Notes: generated by a model from the sequence alone, not told the origin. Shown: positions 1 through 6,172, numbered from the stretch's first letter. The stretch: 6,255 bases of DNA from Chloroflexia bacterium (GCA_013698495.1 JACCUV010000397.1:1-6255); one strand, 5' to 3'. A program made the numbers and translations.

Positions 1-1852
1 CGCCCATATCGCCCGGCTGTCCCTCGGTCTCAGCCGCGGCGGCCGCCGCCTCGTACATCGCGGTTGAGGCCTGCTGCAGTGTCGTCACCAGTTCCTCATG
101 GGCCGGCTTGAGGCGCTCGATGTTCTCGCGGTCGTTCTCAAGGATGTCCTTGACCGCCGCGATCTTCGTGTCGAGTTCGGCCTTGGTTTCGGACGGAATC
201 TTGTCGCCGTACTCTTCCAGCGTCTTCTCTGCCTGGAAGACGAAGCTCTCGGCCTCGTTGCGGGTCTGGATCGCGTCGCGGCGCTGGCGGTCTTCCTCGG
301 CGTGGGCCTCGGCTTCCTGGACCATGCGCTCGACTTCCTCGTTCGAGAGTCCAGAGGAACCGGTGATCGTGATCTTCTGTTCCTTGTTCGTCGCCGAATC
401 CTTGGCGGCGACGTTGAGGATGCCGTTGGCGTCGATGTCGAATGTGACCTCGATTTTCGGCACACCGCGCGGCGCGGCCGGGATGCCATCAAGGATGAAG
501 CGGCCGAGACTTTTGTTGTCGGACGCCATCGGCCGCTCGCCCTGGAGGACGTTGATCTCGACCTGCGGCTGGCTGTCCGATGCGGTCGTGAAACTCTGGC
601 TCTTGCGCGCCGGAATCGTCGTATTGCGCTCGATCAGGGCGGTAGCGACGCCACCCAATGTTTCGATCGAGAGGGTCAGCGGCGTGACGTCGAGGAGCAG
701 GATGTCCTTGACATCGCCACCGAGCACACCGCCCTGGATAGCGGCGCCGAGGGCGACGACCTCGTCCGGGTTGATGCCCTTGTGCGGCTCCTTGCCAAAA
801 AAGTCCTTGACTTGGGCCTGCACAATTGGCATCCGGGTCATGCCGCCGACGAGGAGGGCCTCGTCGATCTCGCTCTTGGCGAGACCGGCATCCTTGAGCG
901 CGGAATCCATCGGGGCGACGGTGCGCGCGACCAGCCCGCTGATCAGCGATTCCAGTTTGGCGCGGGTCAGCGGAATGTTCATGTGTTTGGGTCCACTGGC
1001 GTCCGCGGTCACGAACGGCAGGTTGACATCGGTCTGCTGGGTGCTGGAAAGCTCGATTTTGGCCTTTTCCGCCGCTTCCTTGAGACGCTGCAGCGCCATC
1101 CGGTCCTGGCGGAGGTCGATCCCTTCCTGCTTCTTGAACTCGTCGGCAAGGAAATCGATGATCACCTGGTCGAAGTCATCGCCCCCGAGGTGGGTGTCGC
1201 CGTTGGTGGCGAGCACCTGGAAGACACCGTCCGAAAGGTCGAGGATCGAGATGTCGTAGGTTCCGCCACCGAGATCGTAGACGGCAACCTTCTCATCGCC
1301 CTTCTTTTCGAGCCCGTAGGCAAGGGCGGAGGCGGTTGGCTCGTTGATGATGCGGAGCACGTCCAGCCCGGCGATTTTGCCGGCGTCCTTGGTCGCGTCG
1401 CGCTGGGCATTGTCGAAGTAAGCGGGCACGGTGATGACGGCCTTGTCGACCGTGTCGCCGAGGTAGGCCTCGGCATCGACCTTGAGCTTCTGCAGGATCA
1501 TCGCCGAGATTTCCTGCGGGCTGTACCAGCGGTCGCCCATTTTGACCTGAACATCGCCATTGTCGGCGGCCTTGATCTGATACGGCACCATCTTCATGTC
1601 GCGCGCCACGGCCGGATCGTTGAACTTGCGGCCGACGAAGCGCTTGACAGACGAGATCGTGTTTTCAGGATTGGTGACGGCCTGGCGTCGCGCAAAGCGA
1701 CCGACCAGGCGTTCCCCGCCGCTCGTGACCGCGACGACCGATGGGGTAATGCGCTCGCCTTCAGCGTTGGGGATAACGACCGGCTCGCCACCTTCGATGG
1801 CGGCCATTGCCGAGTTGGTTGTTCCGAGGTCGATACCGATTGTTCGCGCCAT
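1..1852 (-). CDS. dnaK: Hsp70 chaperone DnaK (C-terminus cut by window edge)
   Basis: This is the ATP-dependent cytoplasmic chaperone of the DnaK-DnaJ-GrpE system, which binds exposed hydrophobic segments of unfolded proteins. The frame is open from the ATG at 1852 to the left edge, giving 617 codons without a stop, against about 610-640 in the family. Phosphate-1 motif GIDLGTTNS lies at residues 6-14 and catalytic Lys70 in SSVKRFVGRKF. VPAYF contains Pro143, with Arg151 following; NEPTASALAYG contains Glu171; DLGGGTYD spans 193-200 with Thr198. The interdomain linker DILLLDVTPL starts near residue 383, followed by the substrate-binding domain and an alanine/glutamate-rich helical lid and tail. 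The NBD keeps the insert after residue 75 (RKFNDPAVARDMK and onward) that Bacillus DnaK lacks. An AAGGAG ribosome binding site at 1860-1865, 7 nt from the ATG, supports this start. It is the third gene of the hrcA-grpE-dnaK unit; dnaJ may follow outside the window. Confidence 0.98.
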   Translation of the reverse strand, partial: MARTIGIDLGTTNSAMAAIEGGEPVVIPNAEGERITPSVVAVTSGGERLVGRFARRQAVTNPENTISSVKRFVGRKFNDPAVARDMKMVPYQIKAADNGDVQVKMGDRWYSPQEISAMILQKLKVDAEAYLGDTVDKAVITVPAYFDNAQRDATKDAGKIAGLDVLRIINEPTASALAYGLEKKGDEKVAVYDLGGGTYDISILDLSDGVFQVLATNGDTHLGGDDFDQVIIDFLADEFKKQEGIDLRQDRMALQRLKEAAEKAKIELSSTQQTDVNLPFVTADASGPKHMNIPLTRAKLESLISGLVARTVAPMDSALKDAGLAKSEIDEALLVGGMTRMPIVQAQVKDFFGKEPHKGINPDEVVALGAAIQGGVLGGDVKDILLLDVTPLTLSIETLGGVATALIERNTTIPARKSQSFTTASDSQPQVEINVLQGERPMASDNKSLGRFILDGIPAAPRGVPKIEVTFDIDANGILNVAAKDSATNKEQKITITGSSGLSNEEVERMVQEAEAHAEEDRQRRDAIQTRNEAESFVFQAEKTLEEYGDKIPSETKAELDTKIAAVKDILENDRENIERLKPAHEELVTTLQQASTAMYEAAAAAAETEGQPGDMG

Positions 1853-1859
1853 GGATGTT

Positions 1860-1865
1860 CTCCTT
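1860..1865 (-). promoter_or_regulatory. dnaK ribosome binding site
   Basis: The minus strand reads AAGGAG, 7 nt before the ATG at 1852. It fixes the dnaK start and is a strong Shine-Dalgarno match, as expected for an abundant chaperone. Confidence 0.85.
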
Positions 1866-1906
1866 CAGTAGTGATTTGCGGGTGTCAGGTGTTCCAGCCA
1901 TTCGGT

Positions 1907-1927
1907 TGGCCGCCGCAATCGCGGCCA
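1907..1927 (-). other. GC-rich hairpin in the grpE-dnaK spacer
   Basis: A perfect 7-bp inverted repeat, TGGCCGC and GCGGCCA, is separated by a 7-nt loop. It lies about 40 nt upstream of the dnaK ribosome binding site in the 149-bp gap after grpE. No T run follows on the minus strand, so it is not a standard intrinsic terminator. It could be a processing or stability element in the hrcA-grpE-dnaK transcript, or chance in GC-rich DNA. The rest of the spacer (1869-2001) shows no promoter or gene that I can support. Confidence 0.3.
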
Positions 1928-2001
1928 GGATCAGCTCATTGGTTGCGCGCCTCGTTGGTCAGTCTTGCGGTCCGACACACGGGTCGCCCCTTCGAATCCC
2001 G

Positions 2002-2592
2002 CTACGCGTTGAACTCGTCTGTGTCGTCCTCTATTGGGTCTACCGAAGCGTTGCCGGTTTTGACCATGGCGGGTCGCACGAGCAGATCGCCGATGCGGTA
2101 GCCATTCTGATAGATCTCGACAACGGTGCTGCCGTCGGATTCCGGTTCGGTAGCGACCGATTCATGAATCGATGGGTCGAACGGCTGACCGAGCGCCTCG
2201 ATTTTGCTGACTCCGATCCGCTCGGCCGTGCCGTTGAGCTTGGCCTGAATCAGGGTCACGCCCTTGACCCAGCCGTTCTCACGCTCTTCCTCCGGAATCG
2301 TGGCCAACGCACGCTCGAGATCGTCGATCACCGGGAGGAACTGGGCGAGCACTTCGCGTGACACATACTGGCGCAGCAGGGCTCGCTCCTGGTCGTTGCG
2401 CCGCTTGAAGTTCACAAACTCGGCCCGGCTCCGCTGGAGCTGGTCGAGATACTCATCGCGTTCGGCGATCGCCTGCGCCAATTCGTCGATCGGTTCGGTG
2501 GGTTCCGTGTCTACTTGTACTTCCAGACCCACATCCTCGGCCTCCAGGACCTCCGGAGGAGTCGGCCAGGTCGGGTGTTTTGCTTTTGCCAC
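2002..2592 (-). CDS. grpE: Nucleotide exchange factor GrpE
   Basis: GrpE is a homodimer that releases ADP from DnaK and so resets the chaperone cycle in the cytoplasm; it can also act as a heat sensor. The 196-residue product matches family length. Residues 1-33 are acidic and probably disordered. Residues 35-75 form a long charged helix (IDELAQAIAERDEYLDQLQR and onward), the dimer coiled coil. This is followed by the helix pair around FLPVIDDLERAL (85-96). The C-terminal beta wing, 137-180, carries the family signature FDPSIHESV, then NGYRIGDLLVRPAMVKTG. The start is GTG at 2592, with AGGAG at 2599-2603 and a 6-nt spacing. It sits 99 bp after hrcA and 149 bp before dnaK on the same strand, so co-transcription from the CIRCE-controlled promoter is likely. 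The tail after residue 180 is acidic. Confidence 0.97.
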   Translation of the reverse strand: MAKAKHPTWPTPPEVLEAEDVGLEVQVDTEPTEPIDELAQAIAERDEYLDQLQRSRAEFVNFKRRNDQERALLRQYVSREVLAQFLPVIDDLERALATIPEEERENGWVKGVTLIQAKLNGTAERIGVSKIEALGQPFDPSIHESVATEPESDGSTVVEIYQNGYRIGDLLVRPAMVKTGNASVDPIEDDTDEFNA

Positions 2593-2598
2593 AAGCCA

Positions 2599-2603
2599 CT
2601 CCT
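2599..2603 (-). promoter_or_regulatory. grpE ribosome binding site (decides GTG start)
   Basis: The minus strand reads AGGAG 6 nt before the GTG at 2592. No ATG lies nearby in frame, so this site justifies the non-ATG start. Confidence 0.8.
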
Positions 2604-2691
2604 GCTTTGGCGCATCGATCGTGACCAGCGCCCGCGTGTTTACGTTGGGAGGCGCCCGTACATACGAGTCGCCGCCAATTTCTGCCTGGAA

Positions 2692-3735
2692 TCAGGAAGA
2701 GTAGAGTTCTTCCATCAAATCGCTCATCAACAGGGCCATATAGCGTACCGAGGAAATCGATCGCCAGTACGACATCCGCGTCGGGCCGAGCACTCCAAGA
2801 ATGCCGGTGACTTCGCCGGTGATGCCATAGGTGGCCATTACCACGCCGAATCGTCGCAAGGCATCGGCGGGATTCTCATCGCCGATGAAGACCTGCACAT
2901 CGCTGCCAGCCGACAGTTGCGGCAGCACCGCGCCAAGAATCGAACCTCCCCGCAACAGGGCGAGGACACTTTGCGCCTCCTCACCGGCGAATTCCGGTTG
3001 GCCGAGAATGTTTTCAATGCCAGAGTGCCGGATTTGCGTGCGCTCCACCGAATTCAGCCCGCGCAAGCCAACGGTAATTTGCTCGAGCACATAGCGCGCC
3101 AACTCGGTGACGCCTCCAACTCGGGTCTCAATCTCATCGGCGCTCAACCCGCGAGTTTCCGCAACGAGCGCATCCGCCATGCGACTGAGTTCGGTTTGTT
3201 CGGTGTCCTCGGGTAAATGCACCATCATCTGGCGCACCACCGTTTCCTGCGTCACCAGAATCATCAACGCCAGTCGCGGTTGCAACGAAATGAGCTCAAA
3301 GTGCCGCATTTTCGCGACAAGTGTGCGCGGAGCGGAAACAATCGAGACATTTCCGGCGGTTTCGGCCAGCACCGAGGCCGCAAAATCGACCCACTGATCG
3401 AGCTGGAACTCCACTTGCCGAAACTGGTGGCGAATCATGATCTGATCGCCGGACGAGAGTTCCGGAGCGCCCATCAACCGGTGTACGTAGTACCTGTACC
3501 CCCGATCCGTGGGAATTCGCCCGCCAGACGTGTGCTGCTGCTGCAAAAACCCGGCCTGCTCAAGTTCAGCCATTTCGTGGCGGATCGTGGCCGAGGATAC
3601 TCCCACCGGATACCGTTCGGTCAGCGTTTTCGATCCGACTGGACGCCCGGAGGCAACGTACTCCTGGACGATCAGCTTGAGAATCGCTCGCTGACGTTCG
3701 GTCAACTCCACCGATTCCGGCTGATTTACGTCCAC
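2692..3735 (-). CDS. hrcA: Heat-inducible transcription repressor HrcA
   Basis: HrcA is a dimeric DNA-binding repressor that binds the CIRCE operator and shuts off chaperone operons; in known species GroEL helps keep it active. The N-terminal winged helix-turn-helix spans about residues 12-85 and includes ERQRAILKLIVQEYVASGRP, GVSSATIRHEMAELE and the conserved TSGGRIPTDRGYRYYV. Most family members have TSAGRIPTDKGYR there. The remainder is the GAF-like dimerisation and inserted domain, ending with the conserved GVLGPTRMSYWRSISSVRY. A slightly longer frame begins with TTG at 3744, but that codon abuts the AGGAG at 3745-3749. The GTG at 3735 lies 9 nt from the AGGAG, so I prefer it: 347 residues, normal for the family. 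It is the first gene of the operon, about 20 nt downstream of a perfect CIRCE, which implies autoregulation. Confidence 0.96.
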   Translation of the reverse strand: MDVNQPESVELTERQRAILKLIVQEYVASGRPVGSKTLTERYPVGVSSATIRHEMAELEQAGFLQQQHTSGGRIPTDRGYRYYVHRLMGAPELSSGDQIMIRHQFRQVEFQLDQWVDFAASVLAETAGNVSIVSAPRTLVAKMRHFELISLQPRLALMILVTQETVVRQMMVHLPEDTEQTELSRMADALVAETRGLSADEIETRVGGVTELARYVLEQITVGLRGLNSVERTQIRHSGIENILGQPEFAGEEAQSVLALLRGGSILGAVLPQLSAGSDVQVFIGDENPADALRRFGVVMATYGITGEVTGILGVLGPTRMSYWRSISSVRYMALLMSDLMEELYSS

Positions 3736-3744
3736 GCAGGTCAA

Positions 3745-3749
3745 CTCCT
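3745..3749 (-). promoter_or_regulatory. hrcA ribosome binding site (decides start)
   Basis: The minus strand reads AGGAG. It directly touches the TTG at 3744 but is 9 nt from the GTG at 3735. Normal spacing favours the GTG and shortens the longest frame by three residues. Confidence 0.7.
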
Positions 3750-3756
3750 GACTCGA

Positions 3757-3783
3757 TTAGCACTCTTTTCGACAGAGTGCTAA
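3757..3783 (-). promoter_or_regulatory. CIRCE operator (HrcA binding site)
   Basis: The sequence is a perfect TTAGCACTC-N9-GAGTGCTAA inverted repeat with no mismatch to the CIRCE consensus. It begins just downstream of the predicted transcription start and ends about 20 nt before the hrcA GTG. It therefore lies in the 5' leader of the hrcA-grpE-dnaK transcript, where bound HrcA would block transcription. As a 9-bp stem it could also form an RNA hairpin in the leader. Confidence 0.98.
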
Positions 3784-3791
3784 CAGGCAGA

Positions 3792-3821
3792 ACGATACCA
3801 AGTCTGACCGATTCGTGTCAA
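3792..3821 (-). promoter_or_regulatory. Promoter of the hrcA-grpE-dnaK operon
   Basis: On the minus strand, a consensus -35 box TTGACA (3816-3821) is followed after 18 bp by TATCGT (3792-3797), a 4/6 match to the -10 box. A TG precedes the -10 by one base, giving the extended -10 form. The expected start point is near 3785, placing CIRCE at the very beginning of the transcript. This is vegetative sigma architecture with repressor control, not a dedicated heat-shock sigma promoter. Confidence 0.85.
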
Positions 3822-3910
3822 GGTCGCCTGGCGTGCACCGCGCGAAGGATCGATCCAGCGACGATCGTGTGTTGACGAGCACGTGCATTCCCGCAACCCA
3901 CTTCCCATGG

Positions 3911-4660
3911 TCAATCGTTTCCGTTGGGAATGTGCCCGTTGGCGCTCACGCCCGGATTGCGCCCGAACATTCGTTGCATCAGTCCCGGCTTTTTCGGCGG
4001 CTGCTGAAGTTCGAGAATCCGATCCGCCAAACTTCGGTCAAGCCGGCTGCGATCGGGGGTGAGGATCGACATCCCCGGAAGTCCTTGTCCATCCGGTCCA
4101 ACGACATCCATCGCTTCGTAAAGTCCGACTCCGCTGTCGCGAGCAAATGTCACCGCTTCGTACATGAGTCCAAATGAGGCCAGCGGATCGTATTCGGCCG
4201 CCACCAGGCGTTTCACCGAACGCTCCATGTGGTCTTCAAGCAACTGGCGCGCCTGATCGATCAGGCGGGCCGGGATGAATGCTCCCCCCATCATGCCCTG
4301 CTGGCGATCCAGCCGGATCGGCATCGTTCGCGCCGACGACATGTCGAGGCCAGCGTCCGCAAAGAGCCGCGACGGCGGACGCATCAGCATCCCGAGCGAG
4401 CGATCGACCTGGGCCTCCCAAAACGACAGTCCGAAGGCGCCGTATGTGAACACCGGGCGCCGTTGACCCAAGGCGCAGGCAAGACCGTGTGTCAGCCGGT
4501 TCGCGGCGCGTTCGTCACCGCCGCGAGAGCGACTCACGTCGTCTCGCAACCGGTCATTGAACCAGGTGCTCCAGTTGGGATCCGATGGCTCGCCGTTGAG
4601 CGCGGCGACATATTGGCGAACGGACTCCAGATCGACAGGATGCAGGGAAACGATGTCCAT
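3911..4660 (-). CDS. Hypothetical protein, 249 aa, upstream of hrcA
   Basis: I do not recognise this family. The ATG at 4660 has GGAG at 4666-4669, 5 nt away, and the frame ends in TGA at 3911. The product looks soluble: I see no signal peptide and no membrane segment. The N-terminus (about 1-60) is acidic, with tryptophans in PNWSTWFND. The middle has VFTYGAFGLSFWEAQVDRSL, then a Met/Arg-rich stretch ending MMGGAFIPARLIDQARQLLE, which reads as amphipathic helix. A further helical part includes YEAVTFARDSGVGLYEAMDV. The C-terminal 35 residues are basic and proline/glycine-rich (PPKKPGLMQRMFGRNPG), probably flexible. It is transcribed in the same direction as hrcA; 175 bp, including the operon promoter, lie between them. 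No obvious terminator is visible there, so readthrough into the heat-shock operon is possible. Overlapping frames on the other strand look like shadows. Confidence 0.8.
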   Translation of the reverse strand: MDIVSLHPVDLESVRQYVAALNGEPSDPNWSTWFNDRLRDDVSRSRGGDERAANRLTHGLACALGQRRPVFTYGAFGLSFWEAQVDRSLGMLMRPPSRLFADAGLDMSSARTMPIRLDRQQGMMGGAFIPARLIDQARQLLEDHMERSVKRLVAAEYDPLASFGLMYEAVTFARDSGVGLYEAMDVVGPDGQGLPGMSILTPDRSRLDRSLADRILELQQPPKKPGLMQRMFGRNPGVSANGHIPNGND

Positions 4661-4697
4661 GGAAACTCCGATGCGTTGAACCGGGCGAGCGATTCGG

Positions 4698-5414
4698 ATG
4701 TATGGGAGTATACGAACTGACGCAATCGTCGCTCAGATGGGACCAGGCAGCTTGAACGGACCGAACATCGCGCCACCCGTAGGCGCAAGTCGGCAGTCGG
4801 ACCTCTGGCTTGAACTCACGGCCAGGAGGACCGGTCCCGAACTCTTGATCGTGACATCTGCGATCGAAGAGGGGACACGACACGAACTCGGCGTGACTTC
4901 CGCCGATCACCCCACTCCCGGTTTGCGAGGCGGTGAGGCGCGCGTGCATCGCGTGGTTGCGCTCGATGTCCTCGAATATGTGATTGACGAGGCCGCTTGG
5001 CTGGAGGCAATTGTTGACGTGCTCGAACCGGGTGGGGATCTGCTCGTGCGAGTACCGGCCGAAGGCTCTTTCGCCTGGCTCGACCCCGACAATCTCGTCA
5101 GATACGCGAAAGACATTACCGTCCGGGGCAAGCAACCTGACGAACTCCGGATGAAAGGATGGCATCGACACTACCACCCTGACGAAATCGAACAGTTGCT
5201 TCGGGACGCGGGCCTGATCGTGAGGGACGTTGAGCGTTCAGGTTCTCCTCATGTCGAAGTTGCGAACTTCGCCAGACTGATGGTTGCCAGCATAGCGAAG
5301 GGTGACGCCTGTCAGGCACATCGCAACGGGGGAAAGGCAGGGGCGGACGCCAACCTGTCACGCCTCGGCCCTTTCAGCACAAAACTCACTGTGCGCGCGA
5401 TCAAGCCGGGCTAG
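4698..5414 (+). CDS. Methyltransferase-like protein lacking a clear SAM motif I
   Basis: The central and C-terminal part resembles class I SAM-dependent methyltransferases of the Methyltransf_11 type. ALDVLEYVIDEAAWLEAIVD matches the usual motif II/III region, followed by VLEPGGDLLVRVPAEGSF, the strand after motif III. KGWHRHYHPDEIEQLLRDAG is the helix often seen near the C-terminus of these proteins. The expected glycine-rich SAM-binding loop (normally like DVGCGxG) is not recognisable. Its place is taken by PELLIVTSAIEEGTRHELGV and a short linker, so the product may be inactive, divergent or bind something else. The longest frame gives 238 residues from ATG 4698, but no Shine-Dalgarno site is visible; ATG 4737 (225 residues) is an alternative that leaves more room for divergent promoters. 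The last 35 residues are low-conservation in appearance. It ends 22 nt from the convergent antitoxin gene. Substrate unknown. Confidence 0.72.
   Translation: MYGSIRTDAIVAQMGPGSLNGPNIAPPVGASRQSDLWLELTARRTGPELLIVTSAIEEGTRHELGVTSADHPTPGLRGGEARVHRVVALDVLEYVIDEAAWLEAIVDVLEPGGDLLVRVPAEGSFAWLDPDNLVRYAKDITVRGKQPDELRMKGWHRHYHPDEIEQLLRDAGLIVRDVERSGSPHVEVANFARLMVASIAKGDACQAHRNGGKAGADANLSRLGPFSTKLTVRAIKPG
4707..4712 (-). promoter_or_regulatory. Possible -10 box for the 249-aa gene
   Basis: The minus strand reads TATACT, a 5/6 match to the -10 consensus, about 46 nt upstream of the ATG at 4660. I find no convincing -35 box 16-18 bp upstream. It overlaps the first codons of the divergent methyltransferase-like frame if that starts at 4698. 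Confidence 0.3.
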
Positions 5415-5436
5415 AGCTGGGGCAGGCCGTCACCCG

Positions 5437-5757
5437 CTAGGCGATCACGATTCGCTCGTCGCCAAACTTCGCAATCACTTCGACCTCACCGCCGAGCGCC
5501 TCGACATAGTCCCGGATCGTAGAAATCCCTGCTCGTTCGAGTTCACCTCGTTCCATTCGGGAAACTCTAGACTGGGAAACGCCAATCTTTTCCGCGATTT
5601 CTGTCTGTTTGAAGCCGTATTTCTCACGAACCTCGGCCAGGCGATACGCACGAAGCTCAGCGAGCATTCGCTCTTGATGTTCTGCGATCAGCTCGGAATT
5701 GTCGCGCCCCGACACGTGCGCCTCGGCCTTCACATCAGTCCGTCGGTATGCCTTCAT
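5437..5757 (-). CDS. XRE-family antitoxin, HigA-like, intact
   Basis: This 106-residue DNA-binding protein is of the type that pairs with HigB/Gp49-like toxins. It would bind and neutralise the toxin and repress the locus. The helix-turn-helix is at residues 51-71, QTEIAEKIGVSQSRVSRMER, with a typical recognition helix. It is followed by ISTIRDYVEALGGEVEVIAK and FGDERIVIA, the usual C-terminal strand region of this subfamily. Residues 1-48 form a charged, mostly helical N-terminal extension. The frame continues upstream to 5847, but ATG 5757 is preferred because AGGAGG lies 4 nt upstream (5762-5767) and the preceding residues belong to the toxin reading in another frame. The start overlaps the toxin stop by one base (TGATG), the standard toxin-first order. 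The partner upstream is a pseudogene, so this is now an orphan antitoxin, possibly kept as a regulator or as protection against related toxins. Confidence 0.9.
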   Translation of the reverse strand: MKAYRRTDVKAEAHVSGRDNSELIAEHQERMLAELRAYRLAEVREKYGFKQTEIAEKIGVSQSRVSRMERGELERAGISTIRDYVEALGGEVEVIAKFGDERIVIA

Positions 5758-6132
5758 CAGTCCTCCTCCAAGCCATATTCGCCATCCAGCCATCTCTGAA
5801 ATCGGTGTTCGGCCACTGGAGTGTGCTTCCTGTACCACCGATTCCAACTGCCGGCCTTGTCACCCGCAACCAGCAGGATGGAACGTCACGCTGGGTCGAA
5901 CACAAACAGAGTGCGCAACTCACTTCGCCCTGACGATCCGGGTCGTAGTTCCTTCAGGTTGGGGATTCGCGACGCCGAAATCGTGTCAACCATTGGGCGG
6001 TGTAGTTCCGGCCCTTTTCGCCTCTAGAAGATTGATCGCAGCCTCAACGAGGTCCTGTGTTTGCGGATCATCTTCCCCCAAACGAAGCTACCATTCTCGA
6101 ATTTCTTCAACGAGAATGACCGACCAGGAGCC
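5757..6132 (-). pseudogene. Decayed HigB/Gp49-like toxin (RelE superfamily)
   Basis: Conceptual translation gives almost the whole of a Gp49-like HigB toxin, a ribosome-dependent mRNA interferase family of about 110-125 residues. In order I read GSWSVILVEEIREW, a TAG stop (6088-6090), then LRLGEDDPQTQDLVEAAINL and LEAK. A +1 shift follows in the A run at 6015-6018 on the minus strand. After it come GPELHRPMVDTIS, NLKELRPGSSGRSELR and TLFVFDPA, then a TGA stop (5886-5888) where family members carry a charged residue. The frame resumes with RSILLVAGDKAG, WNRWYRKHTPVAEHRFQ and RWLDGEYGLEED, ending in TGA at 5757-5759. No ATG, GTG or TTG lies in frame between the upstream stop at 6172 and the first internal stop, so the start is lost too. 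KELRPGSSGRSELR and LLVAGDKAG are family hallmarks. The remnant overlaps the antitoxin start by 1 nt. The left boundary of the original gene is approximate. Confidence 0.88.
5762..5767 (-). promoter_or_regulatory. Antitoxin ribosome binding site
   Basis: The minus strand reads AGGAGG inside GGAGGAGGACTG just before ATG 5757. This strong site lies within the last toxin codons and decides the antitoxin start over the longer frame from 5847. Confidence 0.85.
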
Positions 6133-6138
6133 TTCCCC

Positions 6139-6167
6139 AGAATACCTCCAGAGTACTATGACCTCAA
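6139..6167 (-). promoter_or_regulatory. Possible promoter of the toxin-antitoxin locus
   Basis: On the minus strand, TTGAGG (6162-6167) and TATTCT (6139-6144) are spaced by 17 bp; each matches its consensus at 4 of 6 positions. It sits right at the expected 5' end of the toxin remnant. The same interval holds a GGAGG (6145-6149) that could instead be the old toxin ribosome binding site, so the two readings compete. Confidence 0.25.
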
Positions 6168-6172
6168 GGTTC

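Noticed and set aside
1975..2010. tRNA-like TTCGAATCCCGC in the grpE-dnaK spacer
   Set aside because: The flanking bases do not pair into a T-arm stem, and no D-arm, anticodon arm or acceptor stem can be built in either direction.
98..2101. A 667-codon open frame on the plus strand opposite dnaK
   Set aside because: It lies antisense to dnaK, whose translation matches the Hsp70 family throughout. Long antisense frames are common opposite GC-rich chaperone genes, and this one shows no domain.
2515..3783. Plus-strand open frames opposite grpE and hrcA
   Set aside because: They are shadows of GrpE and HrcA, with low-complexity Arg/Ser/His-rich translations and no ribosome binding sites that fit.
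3825..3910. Short palindromes (GGATCGATCC, GCACGTGC) between the 249-aa gene and the operon promoter
   Set aside because: They are too short and lack T runs, so they do not support a terminator or an operator.
4229..4720. A 163-codon plus-strand frame opposite the 249-aa gene
   Set aside because: The minus-strand frame is longer, has a GGAG site and a more protein-like composition. I treat the plus frame as a shadow, with less certainty than for the chaperone genes.
4554..5177. A 207-codon minus-strand frame opposite the methyltransferase-like gene
   Set aside because: The plus strand carries recognisable methyltransferase segments across the same bases, and the minus translation has no motif.
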